Notes: generated by a model from the letters alone, not told the origin. Shown: positions 1 to 12,626, counted from the first letter of the stretch. The stretch: DNA of 64,000 nt from Anaeramoeba flamelloides (GCA_027625915.1 JANTQA010000047.1:8866001-8930000), one strand, 5' to 3'. Translations and numbers: made by a program.

Positions 1-1187
1 TTGTTAAATTTTGATTTAAAAATATTTATACCCTCTTCCTCTTCTTCAATCTCTTCATCTTCTTCATCACTTTGGTTATCATCTGCAAAAATCTCATTTA
101 CATTCATTCCTTTTAAAAAAAGTAGTGGCACTGAAGAGGATTTTCTTTTTTTTTTTGTTAATTTTTTTTTTTAGTATTTTTATTTCATTATTATTATTTT
201 GATTTCTATTTATTAAGGGCGAGTGACCAATTTCTTGTTGCTTTTTGTTTGATATATTTTTATCTATTGAATATGAACTCATTTTTTTTTTTGGTGATGA
301 AATATCCGAGGACATTTCATTAAATGTAATTAATGAAAGTGATTTTTCATCCAAACTTTTGCTTCCATAATCTGGTAGTGGGTTTAACAAAAAACTCATT
401 TGATTTGTTGCATTTTTTAAATTTAATGTATTATTATTATCCTTATCCCTATCGTTACTATTATTATTGTGAATAATACTTGTGTCTTTATTTAGTTGGT
501 GATTTTCGTACCTCTTGTTATTTATTTGATTATTTTTTCCATTTCCATAATCATATTCTTCCTTATTTACATTGTCATCTTCATCGGTGCTGTTGTCATC
601 GGAATATCCAAGGCTATCACCATTGCTATTGATATTCGTATTACGAATATAATTATTCATAGTAGTAAATGTTTGATTATTTTGTTTTTTACTGTTATTG
701 TAGTCAATTTTCTTATTTATATGAACCACTTTTTGTGTTTCTCCCCAAATCCAGTCATTAATTGGGGAATTAGTATCTTCAGAACTCGAACTTCCTAATG
801 TTAATGATTTAGAATTAAAATTTTCCATTGTTAAAAGATCTGGTGGATTTGATTGATCAGATCTTTGAGAAAAAATATTTAAATTGATGTTTAAACCAAC
901 AGTTAAAGATAATAACAAATTATCTTCTTCTAAACCATTTTTAATACTATTACCTTCTTCATCTTCTTCATCTTCTTCTGAATCTTCTGAATCATCCTCT
1001 ATTTTTTTATTTTCATTCTCATTGGTCCTATTCTTGCTAATTTCATTCATATCTTTATTTTTTATATATTTTTTTAAATCATTTCTTTTTTTTAATTGGA
1101 CATTTTTAATTATTGTATTATTATCTTTTTCTTTTTCATTTTCAAATTCTTTTTGATTTTCATTTTCATCCTCATTTTCATTTTCAA

Positions 1188-1220
<33 letters not shown>

Positions 1221-4200
1221 TGTTTTCCATTTCATTCTCATCTTCATCAAATTCATTTAAAGAAATTAGCATATTTTCATCCGTAAAAAATAATTGGTTT
1301 GAAAAATCTGAAATAGATTGCTCTTCTGTATTAAATATTATGCTATTATTAAAAGAATTATTTTGCAAACAACTACTATTATTATTTAACCCTTTATAAA
1401 TATTGATCCCCTTTTTATTATCACCAACACAAAAATTTTTATCATCGTAATCATCATGATCATCATCATTGTCATTCCTCCCCTTGTCACTATTATTACC
1501 CCCACTGCTATTAGTAGAACGATTATTATTAATTTCTTTCAATTTTTTATTATATTTATTTTTTTTCGTTGAAAAGGTTCTTAGATATAATCCAATCAAG
1601 TTTGAATCTTCATTTTCATCAGTTTCCTCCTCTTCGTCTGTGTTTTCATTTTTGATATTCAAATAGTCAATCCAGTAATCTTCTAAAGTTTGCGATTTCA
1701 ATAGGAAATTTTGTTTTGTTTCAAAATTTAACTTTTCTTTTTCCTTTTCCCTTTTCTCATCAATTATTTTATCCTTTATATACTTTTGTTGAAATATATC
1801 TAAAAATAATTGTTGAGATTTAAATTGATCATTGTAATCAAACTGGGCTTGTACCAAAAGTGTAAACTTTGCAGTTGGGTGGCAAAGTGTAATTTCACAC
1901 CAATTCATATATCCAGTTTTGATAGTGTAAATGGTGTGCCCTTGTATCCAAACTTTGCTCGTATCAAGGCCTTTAAAATAATTTTGATAATTTCGCAAAC
2001 TTTGATAATTATCTGGTTCGATGTTTCCGAAAATGTAATTTTCCATAAAGTTTATTAGTGCAATTGAGAGTTTATGCGTTTTACCATCCTGGGGTGTATT
2101 TTTAATTTTTTCAATTTTTTCGCTATAGTTTTTTAATAAATCGTTTCTTAATCTAGAGTCGCATCGTAAATATAATTTTGATAACAATACATAGCCTTGA
2201 TGAATTAAATAGGGGAAAAGCGAATCACCTCTTCTTCTGCTCCTAATTAATTTGATAATGAAATTGAAAATGATTATAATAATTTCCTTTTTATGGAATT
2301 TTACTGGTTTGTTTATTGATAATACATTTTCGATGAAGGAGTCTAAATAAATTAAAATTATTGGGTAATTTAAAAGATGGAAATGCAATTTATCTAATAT
2401 CTTGCATACTTTTTGATTGAGTGCAAATAATTTTTTATTATCCTTTTTGGTTTTTCTAAATTCCAGATTTAAAATACTAAGTGATTCAAAAATAATATTT
2501 AAAATCATTGGAATTTCCAAGTTTTCCAAAACTTGAATCAATAAATGCGCCACTTTGGAATTATATCCATGTTGGTAAGCAAATAATAATTGTATCGTTT
2601 TCGTACAATTAAGTAAAATTAATAATGATAAATTATATTTTTGCTTTTTTTTGATTTCGTTTTTTTCTTTATCAACTTTATCTTGCTTTTTTTTTTTCTT
2701 TTGATTCGGGATATAGTTATTACTTTTTCTACTCTGTTCAATAAACACTACATTATTTGAAGCAATCGAACATAGCCTTAATAATAATCTATGGATGTTA
2801 ACCCCCTCGAGAATGAATTTGTTCTGAATCATTTTAATTAGTCCTTGAAAGATTATTTCAATTATTTCAAAATTTTCTTCGATTGCAATTTGATCAAGAA
2901 CTATTTTTATTAGTTTTTTAATCGGCAAGGTATGCTTTAAAGGATCATTCTCGTTTTTTGAAGAAAATAAAGAATCGATTGTAAGGTTATTATAAATGAT
3001 CATAAAATTTTTATTTGCAGTCATTGATAAAAAGAAATCATATAATTTTTTTTTGATCTGAAATGATTTTTCATTTAGATATAACAATAAAGTTTCATAA
3101 ATTTTTAAAGCTTTGTCTGATTTTTCAATAATTAGAACTTCAAAATACTTTATTAATATTTCAATACCTCCTTTTTTTATATTTATATTTTTTTGACTTT
3201 CAATAATAATTTCAATAAGAATAATGAATTTGTTAATCATTTTCCAATTCGTAAGTCTCGAGATTTCAAATAAAAAATCAAAAAATTTTATTCCTAATTT
3301 TTCAAACTCTTGTTCTCTGCCCCCTTCTTGTTCTTCATCTTGTTCTTCATCTTGTTGTTCTTTTTCTTGTTGCTCTTCTGGTTTTTCGTCTTCTTTTTCT
3401 TCTTCTAGCTCTTCTCCTTTTTCTTCTTCCCCGTTTCCATCTTCTCCCTTTTTATGATTATTTTGGTTGGTGGTATTGACATCAAGATATTTATTAATAT
3501 ATTCCTTGTAATTTTTGTGATTATTCTGTTGATTATTATTGAAAATTAATTCTCCGACGTTTAATATAATTGACCAAACTAATTTATTTTTTTCAAATAA
3601 TAATAAATTAGTTAATATTTTTTGAATAATTATAAATGCCCTTTCTTTTACTTTCGTTCTTGAATCACACAAATATGTTTTTAAAAAATGATTAATATTT
3701 CTTTTATTATTTATTTTTTCTGGTTCGATAATTAGTAAATAATTATCCATAATTTTGATCAGCATTTCAATTGGTACATACATTTTTAATTTTTCTAAAC
3801 AATTATACAAACACTGTTTTGATTGGAAATGATATTTTTTTTTAATTAATCGAACCAATTCTTTTATAATTTCTTGAATAATTTTTGTTAAATTTGTCAT
3901 GTTATTTAAAAAATGACTCAATTTGAATAATTCTTCAAAAATTTCAAATAGAATTTTCCAATCAAAGACTAACTTTTCATTCAAGTTTTTTAGAAATATA
4001 TGTATGGAGCATGCTATTTCGTAGGCTACAATATAATAATTTGTTTTAATTATCTCTAAAAAGGCTTTAAATATTTTATTATGTTGAATTAAATTCCTTG
4101 AAATTGTTTTATTTCTACTCCAACACGAGTAACTAAATAAATAAGTTGATCCCCTTAAAATTAAATTTTCTTTTTCTTGTTCTTTTTTACTTTCTTTTTC

Positions 4201-5589
4201 TTTTTTTTTTTCTTCTTTATTTTCTTTTTCTTTTTCGTTTTCATTTTCTTTTCTTTTTTCTTTTTCATTTTCTTTTTCTTTTTCATTTTCATTTTCATTT
4301 TCATTTTCATTTTCAATTTCATTTTCATTTTCATTATCTTTTTCCGTTTCTTTTTTTTCTTCAATTTCATTTTGTTTCTTGTTCTTTTTGATAAACAAAT
4401 TTTCAAATTCAAAGATTAGATAGTAACAATTAATAATTTTTTTATGGGATTGATTGTTTAACATTTTGTTATAGAGTCTGATTACTTTTTCAACCAACGC
4501 ATCCAAATTGATTGTTGTGCATAAGTATTTTAATATTAATAAAAGACTTGAAGTTTCCAAATGAATTCCCTCAATAAAAAAAGTAAGAAACCCAAAAAAG
4601 TCATTAATTAAATCCTCGGTGATTGCAAGAAAAGTGATTCTATTGATTACTTTGATCATTTGATTAATTTGATACGTGGTTATCCATAAAGTGTTATTAA
4701 TAAAAAGTCTTCTGATTAACCCTAAAAATAAATGCTTGTGGGGCGACTGAAATAATAATTCACATAAAAATTGTAGAACTTCACTCTATTAATGGGAAAA
4801 TTTTCAAATTAATTGTCACCAAAATAATTTTGAGTCTTTTGAGAAAATCGATAAAAGGTGCAATTAAAAAAAGAAAAAAGAAAAACGAAAAAAAAAACAA
4901 ACCAAAAATAAATAAGAACAATCTTGTCCACCATCTGTTAATTTATCGAGGATATGAAATAGCAATTCGGAGATTCCTTCAGTTTGAATTGATTTAATAA
5001 AATCAAAAAACTCTTTTTTAGTTTGTTTGTTTTTGACAAAAACATAAGGAGTAAAAAAAAAAAAAAAAAAATTATCAATTCAGGATTAAATCTTTCTTGT
5101 GTATTTGTTATTTTGATCTCGTTGAGCAATTACATACCTTTTTTTAAATTGTCCAGTTGTTGGTAATTCAATTGAATAATGGTCGAAAGGATCTCAATTA
5201 GAAGGATTTGATGTTTTTTTTTCTTGATCTCAAATTTTGAATTGATTAATTGAAATGTATCCCAAAACAAAGAAACATTGTCGATGCTAGGAAGGGTTTG
5301 AAAAAAAAAAAAAAAAAATAAGAAAAAGAAAAAAAGTTATTTTTTTGAAGAAAAATTGGCTTAGTATCATTTGTTTTTTCTTTTAGTTTTCAAAAAAAGG
5401 ATCAAAAAGTTTTTTTTAATTTAAAAAAAAAAGAAAAAGCTACCAGTTCTGGCTTGTAAGCTCTTTGATTCTTAATAAAATTGGTGTTAATTTTTTTTTC
5501 TTATTGAATTCAAGGTTATTAATAGCATGATAGAGTCTGTAAGTTTGTAATTCTCCAAGGTTATTAATAAAATTATCTAAACTATCCAT
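1..5589 (-). CDS. TSC2: Tuberin (TSC2) homolog, N-terminal and central part; C-terminus beyond left edge
   Basis: Tuberin is the GAP subunit of the TSC complex, which switches off Rheb upstream of TORC1. The gene starts at ATG 5589 (MDSLDNFINN). I rebuilt exons at 5444-5589, 5138-5286, 4932-5012 and about 4786 to the left edge. The helical-repeat region matches human tuberin along its length: for example LKYLCTTINLDALVEK against LCRTINVKELCEP, and VAYEIACSIHIFLKN against VSYEIVLSITRLIKK. The tuberin-domain signature KVWIQGHTIYTIKTG then NWCEITLCHPTAKFTLLV lies near 1850-1960. The RapGAP domain should lie left of the window. Long Lys/Glu, Asn and acidic low-complexity inserts (about 4160-4375, 3310-3450, 950-1230) inflate the length. 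The exon 2/3 junction is in phase, but the exon 3/4 junction (about 4932/4786) is not in phase with canonical sites, so one boundary or base there is uncertain. The long exon's frame closes at 94-96 while a sister frame stays open to the edge (see findings). RalGAP-alpha is the nearest alternative. Confidence 0.78.
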
Positions 5590-6600
5590 TCTTACAAATG
5601 AATAGATTAATTTTTACAGTTCTATCAAAAATAAACTGTTTTGAAAAAATGAGAAATTCTTTCGAAATTTGATCAGATTATATTATTCCACAATCTTCTA
5701 ATGAACAATTTAGAGTAATTAAGGAATTACCAAGTCTTATTAATTTGTTAGACCCCAAAATTATTCTTGAATTTGAAATTTAACAAAGATACAACTTCAA
5801 CTCATTTTTTTGTTTTATTCTTCAATTCTTAATATTCCTTTCATTTAGGATTCTTTGGAGTACCAGTATATATCAACATAAAGAGACCATCCAAAAAAAA
5901 ATAGAGAATATAGATCTCAATCAATTTCTGTAACTTTTATTAGAGCGATACAAAAAGGACAAAAGAAAATGAAGGAGAATTTTATTTTTGAATTTCTTCT
6001 TCAATTGTCTAATGAAAGTTAATTTTTTTTTCCAAATGTAAGAGTATACTTAATACAATAAGTTTCCAATTAAACTTGATCAATAAAACCTTGTCAACTT
6101 TGAAGAAATGAGTTATCATTTTTAAAAGAGTTAATTTTTCCAATTAATTTTTCGTCAAAAGATCTAGACACTTCTTTAGTTAGGGATCTTTGAATCCAAA
6201 AATAAGAAGAAAAGTTTGCAGAAAATTTTATAGATTTACGAAATCTCACTTTTAGTAATTATTGTGACTTTTTATGAACAAATAAACTTTAAAAATTTCA
6301 TCTTTTTTTTAAAAATTACAATAAAAAAAATCAAAATATTGAATTGTTTAAGATCCAAAAAAAAAGATAATTTATATTATTTTTAAAGATTTATTTAAAT
6401 TTATGAAATTTAAAAGATTGTCTGAAAATTATTTTTCAACTTTTTAAATAAAGTTTTAAACATTTTATGAATTTTGTGAATTATCATTTTCGAAACTTTT
6501 AAATATGAAAAAATCTTTGAATTTAACTAAAAAAATTTTTTTTTGGTAAAAAATTAATTTAATAGGGTCTATAATAAAGAAAATGGTTTTTAACCATAAA
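5590..6600. other. Intergenic, no gene resolved
   Basis: This is AT-rich sequence upstream of the TSC2 start. Short open stretches on the plus strand near 5690-5770 and 5940-6020 look slightly coding-like but have no start or consistent exon structure. About 35 bp near 5818-5853, ending in TTTCATTTAGGATTCTTT, recur near 45770-45808, so this may be a decayed repeat rather than a gene. Confidence 0.4.
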
Positions 6601-6699
6601 TATATGATTAGTTGAACATTTTGTCTATATTAAGGAAAATTCAATTTAATAAAGTTAAAATTTGTAGATTTAAAAAAAAAAATAATTAAATATTAAAAA

Positions 6700-7526
6700 A
6701 AATTAAAGGTTTTCATAAAGATATTTTTTCCTACTTGAAAATATTAAACAACTATAAAAAATTGATAAATTAACCAGTAAAAATATTTCATATTATTGAG
6801 AATATACATTTTTGATTGATAATGGATAGAATATTGATTTTGGATAAATTGAAAATAAAAATTATACAAATGAATTAGGTGTAAAAAACAATTGAAAAAT
6901 ATCTTAATAAAAATCCGAAAATATTTAATAAAGTACTAATAAAAAAAAAAAGAAAAATAATATTGAACAGATCATAAAAAATCAATTCTATTTATTCATC
7001 AAACATGAGAAGATGGGAGATTATCTTACAAATAATAGATCAATTTCTATAAAACAAATACTGTGATGATTTTTAAAAATTTTATCTAAACTAATTGCAT
7101 CGTATTGGGAATTAATTTATAAATATAAATTTGGGTGTTGGAAAAAAATATGATACTCGTATTTCACTATTAAATTTCAAAAATACTTATAACAATATAA
7201 AAGCGAAATAATGAAAAGGGGAATAATAATAAAAATATATAATAACTATTAATATTATATTTTTTTATTGAACCAATATGCTATTAAAATAATTATAAAA
7301 ATATAAAAAAACTTATCTTGAAAAAAAAAAATAGTATTTTTTTTTAAAAATAGTATATAGTAGGAAAAATAAGTATATTACAGTGTGATCCATTATCACA
7401 GATAATAATTATTCTAAGTTTACCTATTCTTTTATTAAATATAATATCAATGACTGATCATTGTTGAATGTTTTTAGATGAGTTAATTTTATAATAAACC
7501 CATTATATTTTTTTTTTTGGAAACCA

Positions 7527-7589
<63 letters not shown>

Positions 7590-7830
7590 GATATAAATAT
7601 ATCAAATTATTATTTGATTTGAAACAAAATAAAATAAAAATAAAACAATTATCTCTAAATATTAAAAAATATTAATTTATTATTAATTTATTGTGATAAA
7701 ATAATACATTAAGGTTTGAATTTGAAAAAAAAAAATATAACCTTATAACAGCATTAAATAATTATTCAATTACAATTCTTTTAATAATAATATAAAAAAA
7801 TAAAAGATTTTTATTTTTTATATAAAGTAA
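6700..7830 (+). pseudogene. Decayed LINE reverse-transcriptase copy
   Basis: This is a heavily mutated plus-strand relative of the LINE at 21.6-24.0 kb. Matching segments appear in the expected order. Near 6955-7020 a stretch resembles that copy's NIEYIKKRSILFIHKKG. Near 7130-7200 GCWKKYDTRISLLNF matches FRKQYDTRIAVLNF, followed by NTYNNIK. Near 7385-7490 LLNIISMTDHC then MFLDELIL matches LLKIISLTDHCQMFADDLIL. Near 7690-7760 a stretch resembles the DKISHIVYNLKKAK region. Many stops and frame changes interrupt it, and an AT microsatellite has expanded inside it (7532-7590). It has no recognisable endonuclease part and its ends are not clear. It is far older than the other two copies in the window. 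Confidence 0.7.
7532..7590. repeat. (AT)n microsatellite
   Basis: About 59 bp of nearly pure TA repeat, inside the decayed LINE. Similar tracts lie at about 21547-21573, 28670-28702, 37927-37958 and 53330-53376. Confidence 0.95.
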
Positions 7831-8426
7831 TTAACAGATGAGTTATAATTTTTAATTAACACTAGAAAAAAACTTCAATCATTCAACTACTTGGACCAAT
7901 TGATTCATTATTGAAAAAAAAAAATCTTAAAAACATACCAATTCTTGTTTAAAAAATCAGAATTCAGTATTTAAATAATAATTATTCCAGAAAATAAAAA
8001 TTAAATTTAAAGAGAGAAAAATAAAAAATATTTCTCTTTCCTTTGCTTGAAAAAATAATAAAGTTTAATAAACGAATAATTTATAAAATCAACTGGAATT
8101 CAAAATATTCAATTGAAAAAAAAAAAAAAAAAGAAAGGAAAGGAAGAAAGAAATACTGATTATTCGTACAAAAAAATGTATTATGAATTATTTAACCAGA
8201 GTTGAAATGTTATCAAGTTTTACAGATTTTCAAAATAATTGAGATAAACAAAATATTTTAATCTATTCCTTTGAATTCTATTAAAGAAAAATGATATTTT
8301 TTTTTTTTTGAATCGTTATTTTTGGATAAAAAATGCATATTTATACTATTTTTGATTTTTTTTTTCATTTAAAGATTGATTATTTTTTTAAAAAAAAACA
8401 AAAAAAGTTCTTTAAAATAATCTAAA
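7831..8426. other. Non-coding AT-rich gap
   Basis: Between the decayed LINE and the palindromic MITE I see homopolymer runs and scattered stops, and no gene or repeat I can name. Confidence 0.6.
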
Positions 8427-8626
8427 TACAGTCAGTTTCACTTTTAAGGCACAAACTTTCAACGAAATTTAAGGCACAAAAAAAATCTCAAATTAAAGCA
8501 CAAAATTCAAATTCTAGTAAAATAAAATGTAAAAAAAAAATTTCCAAATTTTGTGCCTTAATTTGAGATTTTTTTGTGCCTTAAATTTCGTTGAAAGTTT
8601 GTGCCTTAAAAGTGAAACTGACTGTA
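8427..8626. mobile_element. Palindromic MITE, family R1 (Tc1/mariner-like ends)
   Basis: This 200 bp element is almost one long hairpin. It begins TACAGTCAGTTTCACTTTTA and ends with the complement, AAAAGTGAAACTGACTGTA, with arms of about 90 bp around an A-rich centre. Other copies lie at 20027-20228 and 37574-37773, with a truncated one at 42736-42799. The TACAGTC tip and TA borders resemble Tc1/mariner ends. It encodes no protein, so it would depend on a transposase from elsewhere. Confidence 0.88.
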
Positions 8627-10367
8627 AGCGTTTTTAAAATTAAACATAGTTGATTTAAATTTAAAAAAAAATATTAATTCTATTAAATTCTGAAAAAAGT
8701 TCAATAATATTTTATTTTTTAATTTATGAAACAAAAAAATAAGAACTTACAGTTAATTGATGATAAGAAACATAAATATTTCACAATGATAAATAAATAA
8801 AAATTTTATATTTACAAATCAAAGATATTTAGATTATCCATCAAGTTCAAGAATTTTAGAATTTTATTTTAATAACTTCATTTTTTTTTGTTTCATTTTT
8901 TGTATCTATTTTTTATGTTTCTTTCAAAACCGTTAATTAAGTTTAAATTACTTTCGATGACTAGGTATATTTTTCAGTGGTTTGAATTGGAAGTTTTAAA
9001 TTGAAAAACTTAAAAATTATACCTAATAGGAGATTAGACGAATTTAACCAAACACTCGAAAATAACAAACTATGATAAAATTCAGGACTTTTCTTTAAAG
9101 TGTAAACAAATATTACTAGTTAAATAAAAAAAAAATAATTTTTGTATTTTATATATCAAAATATGAAGAAACAGAAATAATCGAAAATAGTGATAATTTT
9201 TCTCGACAACTGATTACAGTGAAAAGGTTGGGTGATATTTCTAACCAAATATAATTTATAAAAATTAATCGATAATTTTAAATTGTAGTAGTCTGAAATC
9301 ATTTCTAGTAACACATAATCGTGAACTCTAGTATTACGTGCTCAAATATATGGTAGGTTATTTAAGCTTGAGGGAATCTCAGATATAATTAACACTTTCT
9401 TCAATAATAATTATAATAATTTTCAAATTATCAAAAAGAGGGTTTCGAAATTTGAAAGAAAGAGGGGTAATAACTTTACTAGTGTTTATTCTTTCCCAGT
9501 TGTAACTTTGTCTGTAAAATTAGAATGAATAATGAAATTACAGAAAGTTGAAATAATTGCAAGTCGGTTTCCTAAAAATTCAATGTGCTTTATTCTATGG
9601 ATATACTGTTTGTAGAAAGTAATAACAAATAGATAAATCTTTTTTTTTTTTTTGTTTAATATTATATCTCTTTTGAATTTTCCAATTATTTTTATTTATT
9701 TATTTATTAATGTATTATATTTTATCTATTTTTATTTGTGGGTGGGGGTAATGTATTTTTTTCAGTGGGAAATTGATCATATTCATTTTTGTTCATTTTG
9801 TGGGAGTTATAAAAACCTCTATATTTGTCAAGTAGTGATTTTTAAAAATTTTGATTTTCTAAATTATTCTTATTTAAAAAAGAAATAAAATGAAAAACAA
9901 ATTGAAAAAATATCAAAAAAGAAAAATAATTTTTGAAACAATATGAAAATTTCAAAAACATATTAATTCTTTTTTTTTATCAAAATAAAAAAAAATTAAA
10001 AAAATTAATCAATATCAAAAAAAAAAAAAAAAAAATCTATTATGTATTTGTATTAAAAAGATAAAACAATTCACTAAATTCAAAATATTCAAAATTACAA
10101 AAAAATATAAAATTTAATAATAAAAAAAAAACTAATAATTATGAAGATAAATTCAAGAAAAAAATAACTCTATAAAATCCAAAAAAAACAATTAATAAAT
10201 ACTCTATTGTGTGGTTCTAAAAAAGTTTCCAAAATGTTTTTAAAAAGTTCTGTCATATATACTATTTCAGATTTTTAAATGGTTCTGGGCTTAATTTTTA
10301 AAACTCGGTCTTTTTTGGCGTTTTTGAAAATGACTGTTTTTCTGTTCTTTTCTATTTGAAAAGAAAT
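8627..10367. other. Non-coding gap, nothing recognised
   Basis: About 1.7 kb of AT-rich sequence with poly-A/T runs. The open stretch at 9652-9888 (plus) is Phe/Tyr/Ile-rich and composition-driven, so I do not call it a gene. Confidence 0.6.
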
Positions 10368-11288
10368 TTAAAAAAACAGTGGTTGGTGTTGGAATTCTTT
10401 TGTTCTCCAATTTACAGGGTCTTTTTGGAAGCAAGCGGACAGGAAGCTTTTTATTTTGTTTTTGTATTCGTGGGGGTGCACCCTATAATGCTGAACGTGA
10501 TCTGAGTCGTCCCAAACCTTTTGGTGCACATCTATTCCTAATTTCCTTTGTGAGTCCATAAAGGCATGTAAAAAGGGCAAATGCATGAGCTTGTCCTTTG
10601 GGGAATACAAATATAATTGGGGACACCGAACCAAGTGCTCTCCCCTCATTGCCTTGGCTATTCTTCTTGCGTTATTTTGGAGAACCCACGAAAACGATTT
10701 TAGCGCCATTTTGGCCGTCAAGTGAGACGATTTCCTCATCAGCCAATTTGATTTTAAAAACGAATCAGAAAAGCCCCTCGCAAACACATCAGGAGTTGGC
10801 GGCGTGGGGGCAGAATCGAAAACTATTCCCCGAATGTGCCTAAAGAGTAAATTATCCAGATCGACATCGTACTGCGCACTTGGGAGCGTCACACTTCTCC
10901 ACAACGAGAGCTCTTCCAATTTCCTTAATTTGTGTTGCTCGTATTGGATAATTTTTGCCAAGGAATGGAACCCGTTGCCAGACATGCAATGGAAAATTAC
11001 TTCGTCGGTTTGGTGTCGAATTCTTTTGGATCGGATGTCATTTATAATCCGGTTGACAACAGACTGACCAAAGGTGTCTTCAAAGACAAACGCCTTTCTT
11101 GGCGAGATTTCCATATACGCAGGAAAGCCGAGCGATCTATAAAGATTGACATATTTTTGCACGTGCTTTTTCTTTGACCCTAACCAATTTAAAATAAATA
11201 CAACAGGCGGTTTTGATCCATGAAAGTTTCTTGTTAACATTTGTGTTGCGTGTTTAGCTGGTTTTTTCAAATTAAAGTAATCAAACAT
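10368..11288 (-). CDS. TMEM53/DUF829-family alpha/beta hydrolase-like protein
   Basis: This is a 306-residue single-exon protein. It matches the TMEM53 (DUF829) family in order. An N-terminal strand-turn, VVFILNWLGSKKKHVQKY (residues 29-46), corresponds to VVILLGWGGCKDKNLAKY. The nucleophile region IFHCMSGNGFH (98-108) corresponds to LFHVFSNGG. IRGIVFDSAP (152-161) and CPQLYLYSPKDKL (222-234) follow, and then DSDHVQHYRVHPHEY (261-275). The predicted catalytic triad is Ser103, Asp232 and His264. Family members are poorly characterised; in animals TMEM53 sits in the nuclear envelope. I see no clear membrane helix here, so it may be soluble. Base composition is distinctly richer in G+C than in flanking DNA and the reading frame is clean, both signs of a real gene. 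The start MFDYFNLKKP is the first in-frame Met. Overlapping plus-strand ORFs are shadows. Confidence 0.85.
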   Translation of the reverse strand: MFDYFNLKKPAKHATQMLTRNFHGSKPPVVFILNWLGSKKKHVQKYVNLYRSLGFPAYMEISPRKAFVFEDTFGQSVVNRIINDIRSKRIRHQTDEVIFHCMSGNGFHSLAKIIQYEQHKLRKLEELSLWRSVTLPSAQYDVDLDNLLFRHIRGIVFDSAPTPPTPDVFARGFSDSFLKSNWLMRKSSHLTAKMALKSFSWVLQNNARRIAKAMRGEHLVRCPQLYLYSPKDKLMHLPFLHAFMDSQRKLGIDVHQKVWDDSDHVQHYRVHPHEYKNKIKSFLSACFQKDPVNWRTKEFQHQPLFF

Positions 11289-12110
11289 ATGTAAGGTTGT
11301 GATTTAATAAGGAATTATGTAAACAAATTAAAGAAAAATTTAAACTTTGAGTTGCTTTTTACTAATTATAAAAAAATCTATGAAAAAAAAATGAAAAATT
11401 TCAAGAGTCGATCTTTTTGTACTCACTTTACAATTTGTTTGTGGTTAAATAGCGAAAAGAATTAAATTCACAAAAAAGATAAAAAAATTGATCTTTTGAA
11501 ATGGTAATTAAAAAAGAAGAGTCCTAATTTGGGTTTTCTAGCTAAAAAGGCTTGGGATTTTAAACTTCACAATTTAAGTTGCGTAAATTGGAAAAACTTG
11601 TTACTTGAAAGAAAAATTGAGAATGTTTCTTTTCGAAAATTATTTTTTTAAATAGAGATAATTAATGAGTCAAATCAACTTTTGCTTTTTTGAGATCTTC
11701 AGTTGAAATTAGAATATGACCAAAATAATAATCTTCTTTTTGAAATGTCTAAAGGTCTTTAATTACGGGTTTTGTGCACATTTTATCAATGATCATAAAG
11801 AAATTTCTTTTCATTCGATACAACTATTTTGAAATTGTTAGATTGCAAAAAATCTGATACCTGTCAGTTTTATAATTTTGTTCTCATTATAACAATTTTA
11901 AAATCTGATCTTCAAGTAATAATAATTGAAACTAAAAACTCTTCAAAAAGAAAGTGGTATTTAAGGAGGTAAGTTCCAAACAAATTCTTGAAAATTCTTA
12001 CAAGCACTATCCTTTTCTATTGATAAAGGAGCTTAATGGTCCTTTGTCCAAAGATTAAAATAGATTATTTTGTAGTTTTTTTAGGTTTGGTTTTATCGTT
12101 TTGTGAAAAA
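11289..12110. other. Non-coding gap
   Basis: Presumed promoter side of the hydrolase gene. No exon or repeat recognised. Confidence 0.5.
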
Positions 12111-12483
12111 AAGTGAAACACATTTTTTAATTGGGAACATTACTGAAAATGAAAAGTAAAATCAATAAAAAAAGAAGAAACCAATTAACTTCAAATACAA
12201 ATCCATAATATTATTTTCAATCAACCCAACAAATACAATTTAAATCTACTTGATTTATCGAAATTGTATGTGTGATTTTGGAGATCTCAAAAATAGTTAA
12301 TTTTTTGAACAAATTGTTACTAATTGATCAATCAAAGAAAACACCTTACCAAAAGATTGTATTAAAAAAACTGTTATTGTGGCGAATACTTCATTTTGTC
12401 TTTATTTGTTTATTTTTTCTTTTTTTCATTGATCTTACTTTGAATTTTCAGTAATATTCCCAATTAAAAACAGTGTTTCACTT
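12111..12483. mobile_element. Inverted-repeat element, family D
   Basis: Arms of about 40 bp face each other. AAGTGAAACACA then TTTTAATTGGGAACATTACTG stands on the left, and CAGTAATATTCCCAATTAAAA then TGTTTCACTT on the right. Related elements are at 39510-39969, where longer outer ends are visible, and at about 47345-48785, where family R2 copies interrupt it. There is no coding capacity. Confidence 0.65.
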
Positions 12484-12626
12484 ATTTTCCATTTTCACTG
12501 TTTTTCCACAACATTTAATCTGATTTATAATCTTTTAAAAAAATTCACTAAAATACACACGAGAAGATAGTAACCAAATTAGTATTATTTCGGTATGTAA
12601 TTTGGTTCTTCTAACTCAATTACATT

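Noticed and set aside
496-2058. Plus-strand ORFs opposite tuberin
   Set aside because: Composition-driven readings opposite low-complexity Asn/Glu/Asp codons; no family resemblance.
4146-4419. Overlapping Phe-rich and Lys/Met-rich ORFs
   Set aside because: They are other-frame readings of the TTTTC/GAAAA simple-sequence stretch within tuberin.
7532-7590. AT tract as a possible origin or regulatory site
   Set aside because: At least five similar tracts occur across the window and none sits at a consistent position relative to genes; an ordinary microsatellite.
10379-11177. Several plus-strand ORFs of 60-87 codons
   Set aside because: They are antisense shadows of the TMEM53-like gene, which has clear family motifs on the minus strand.
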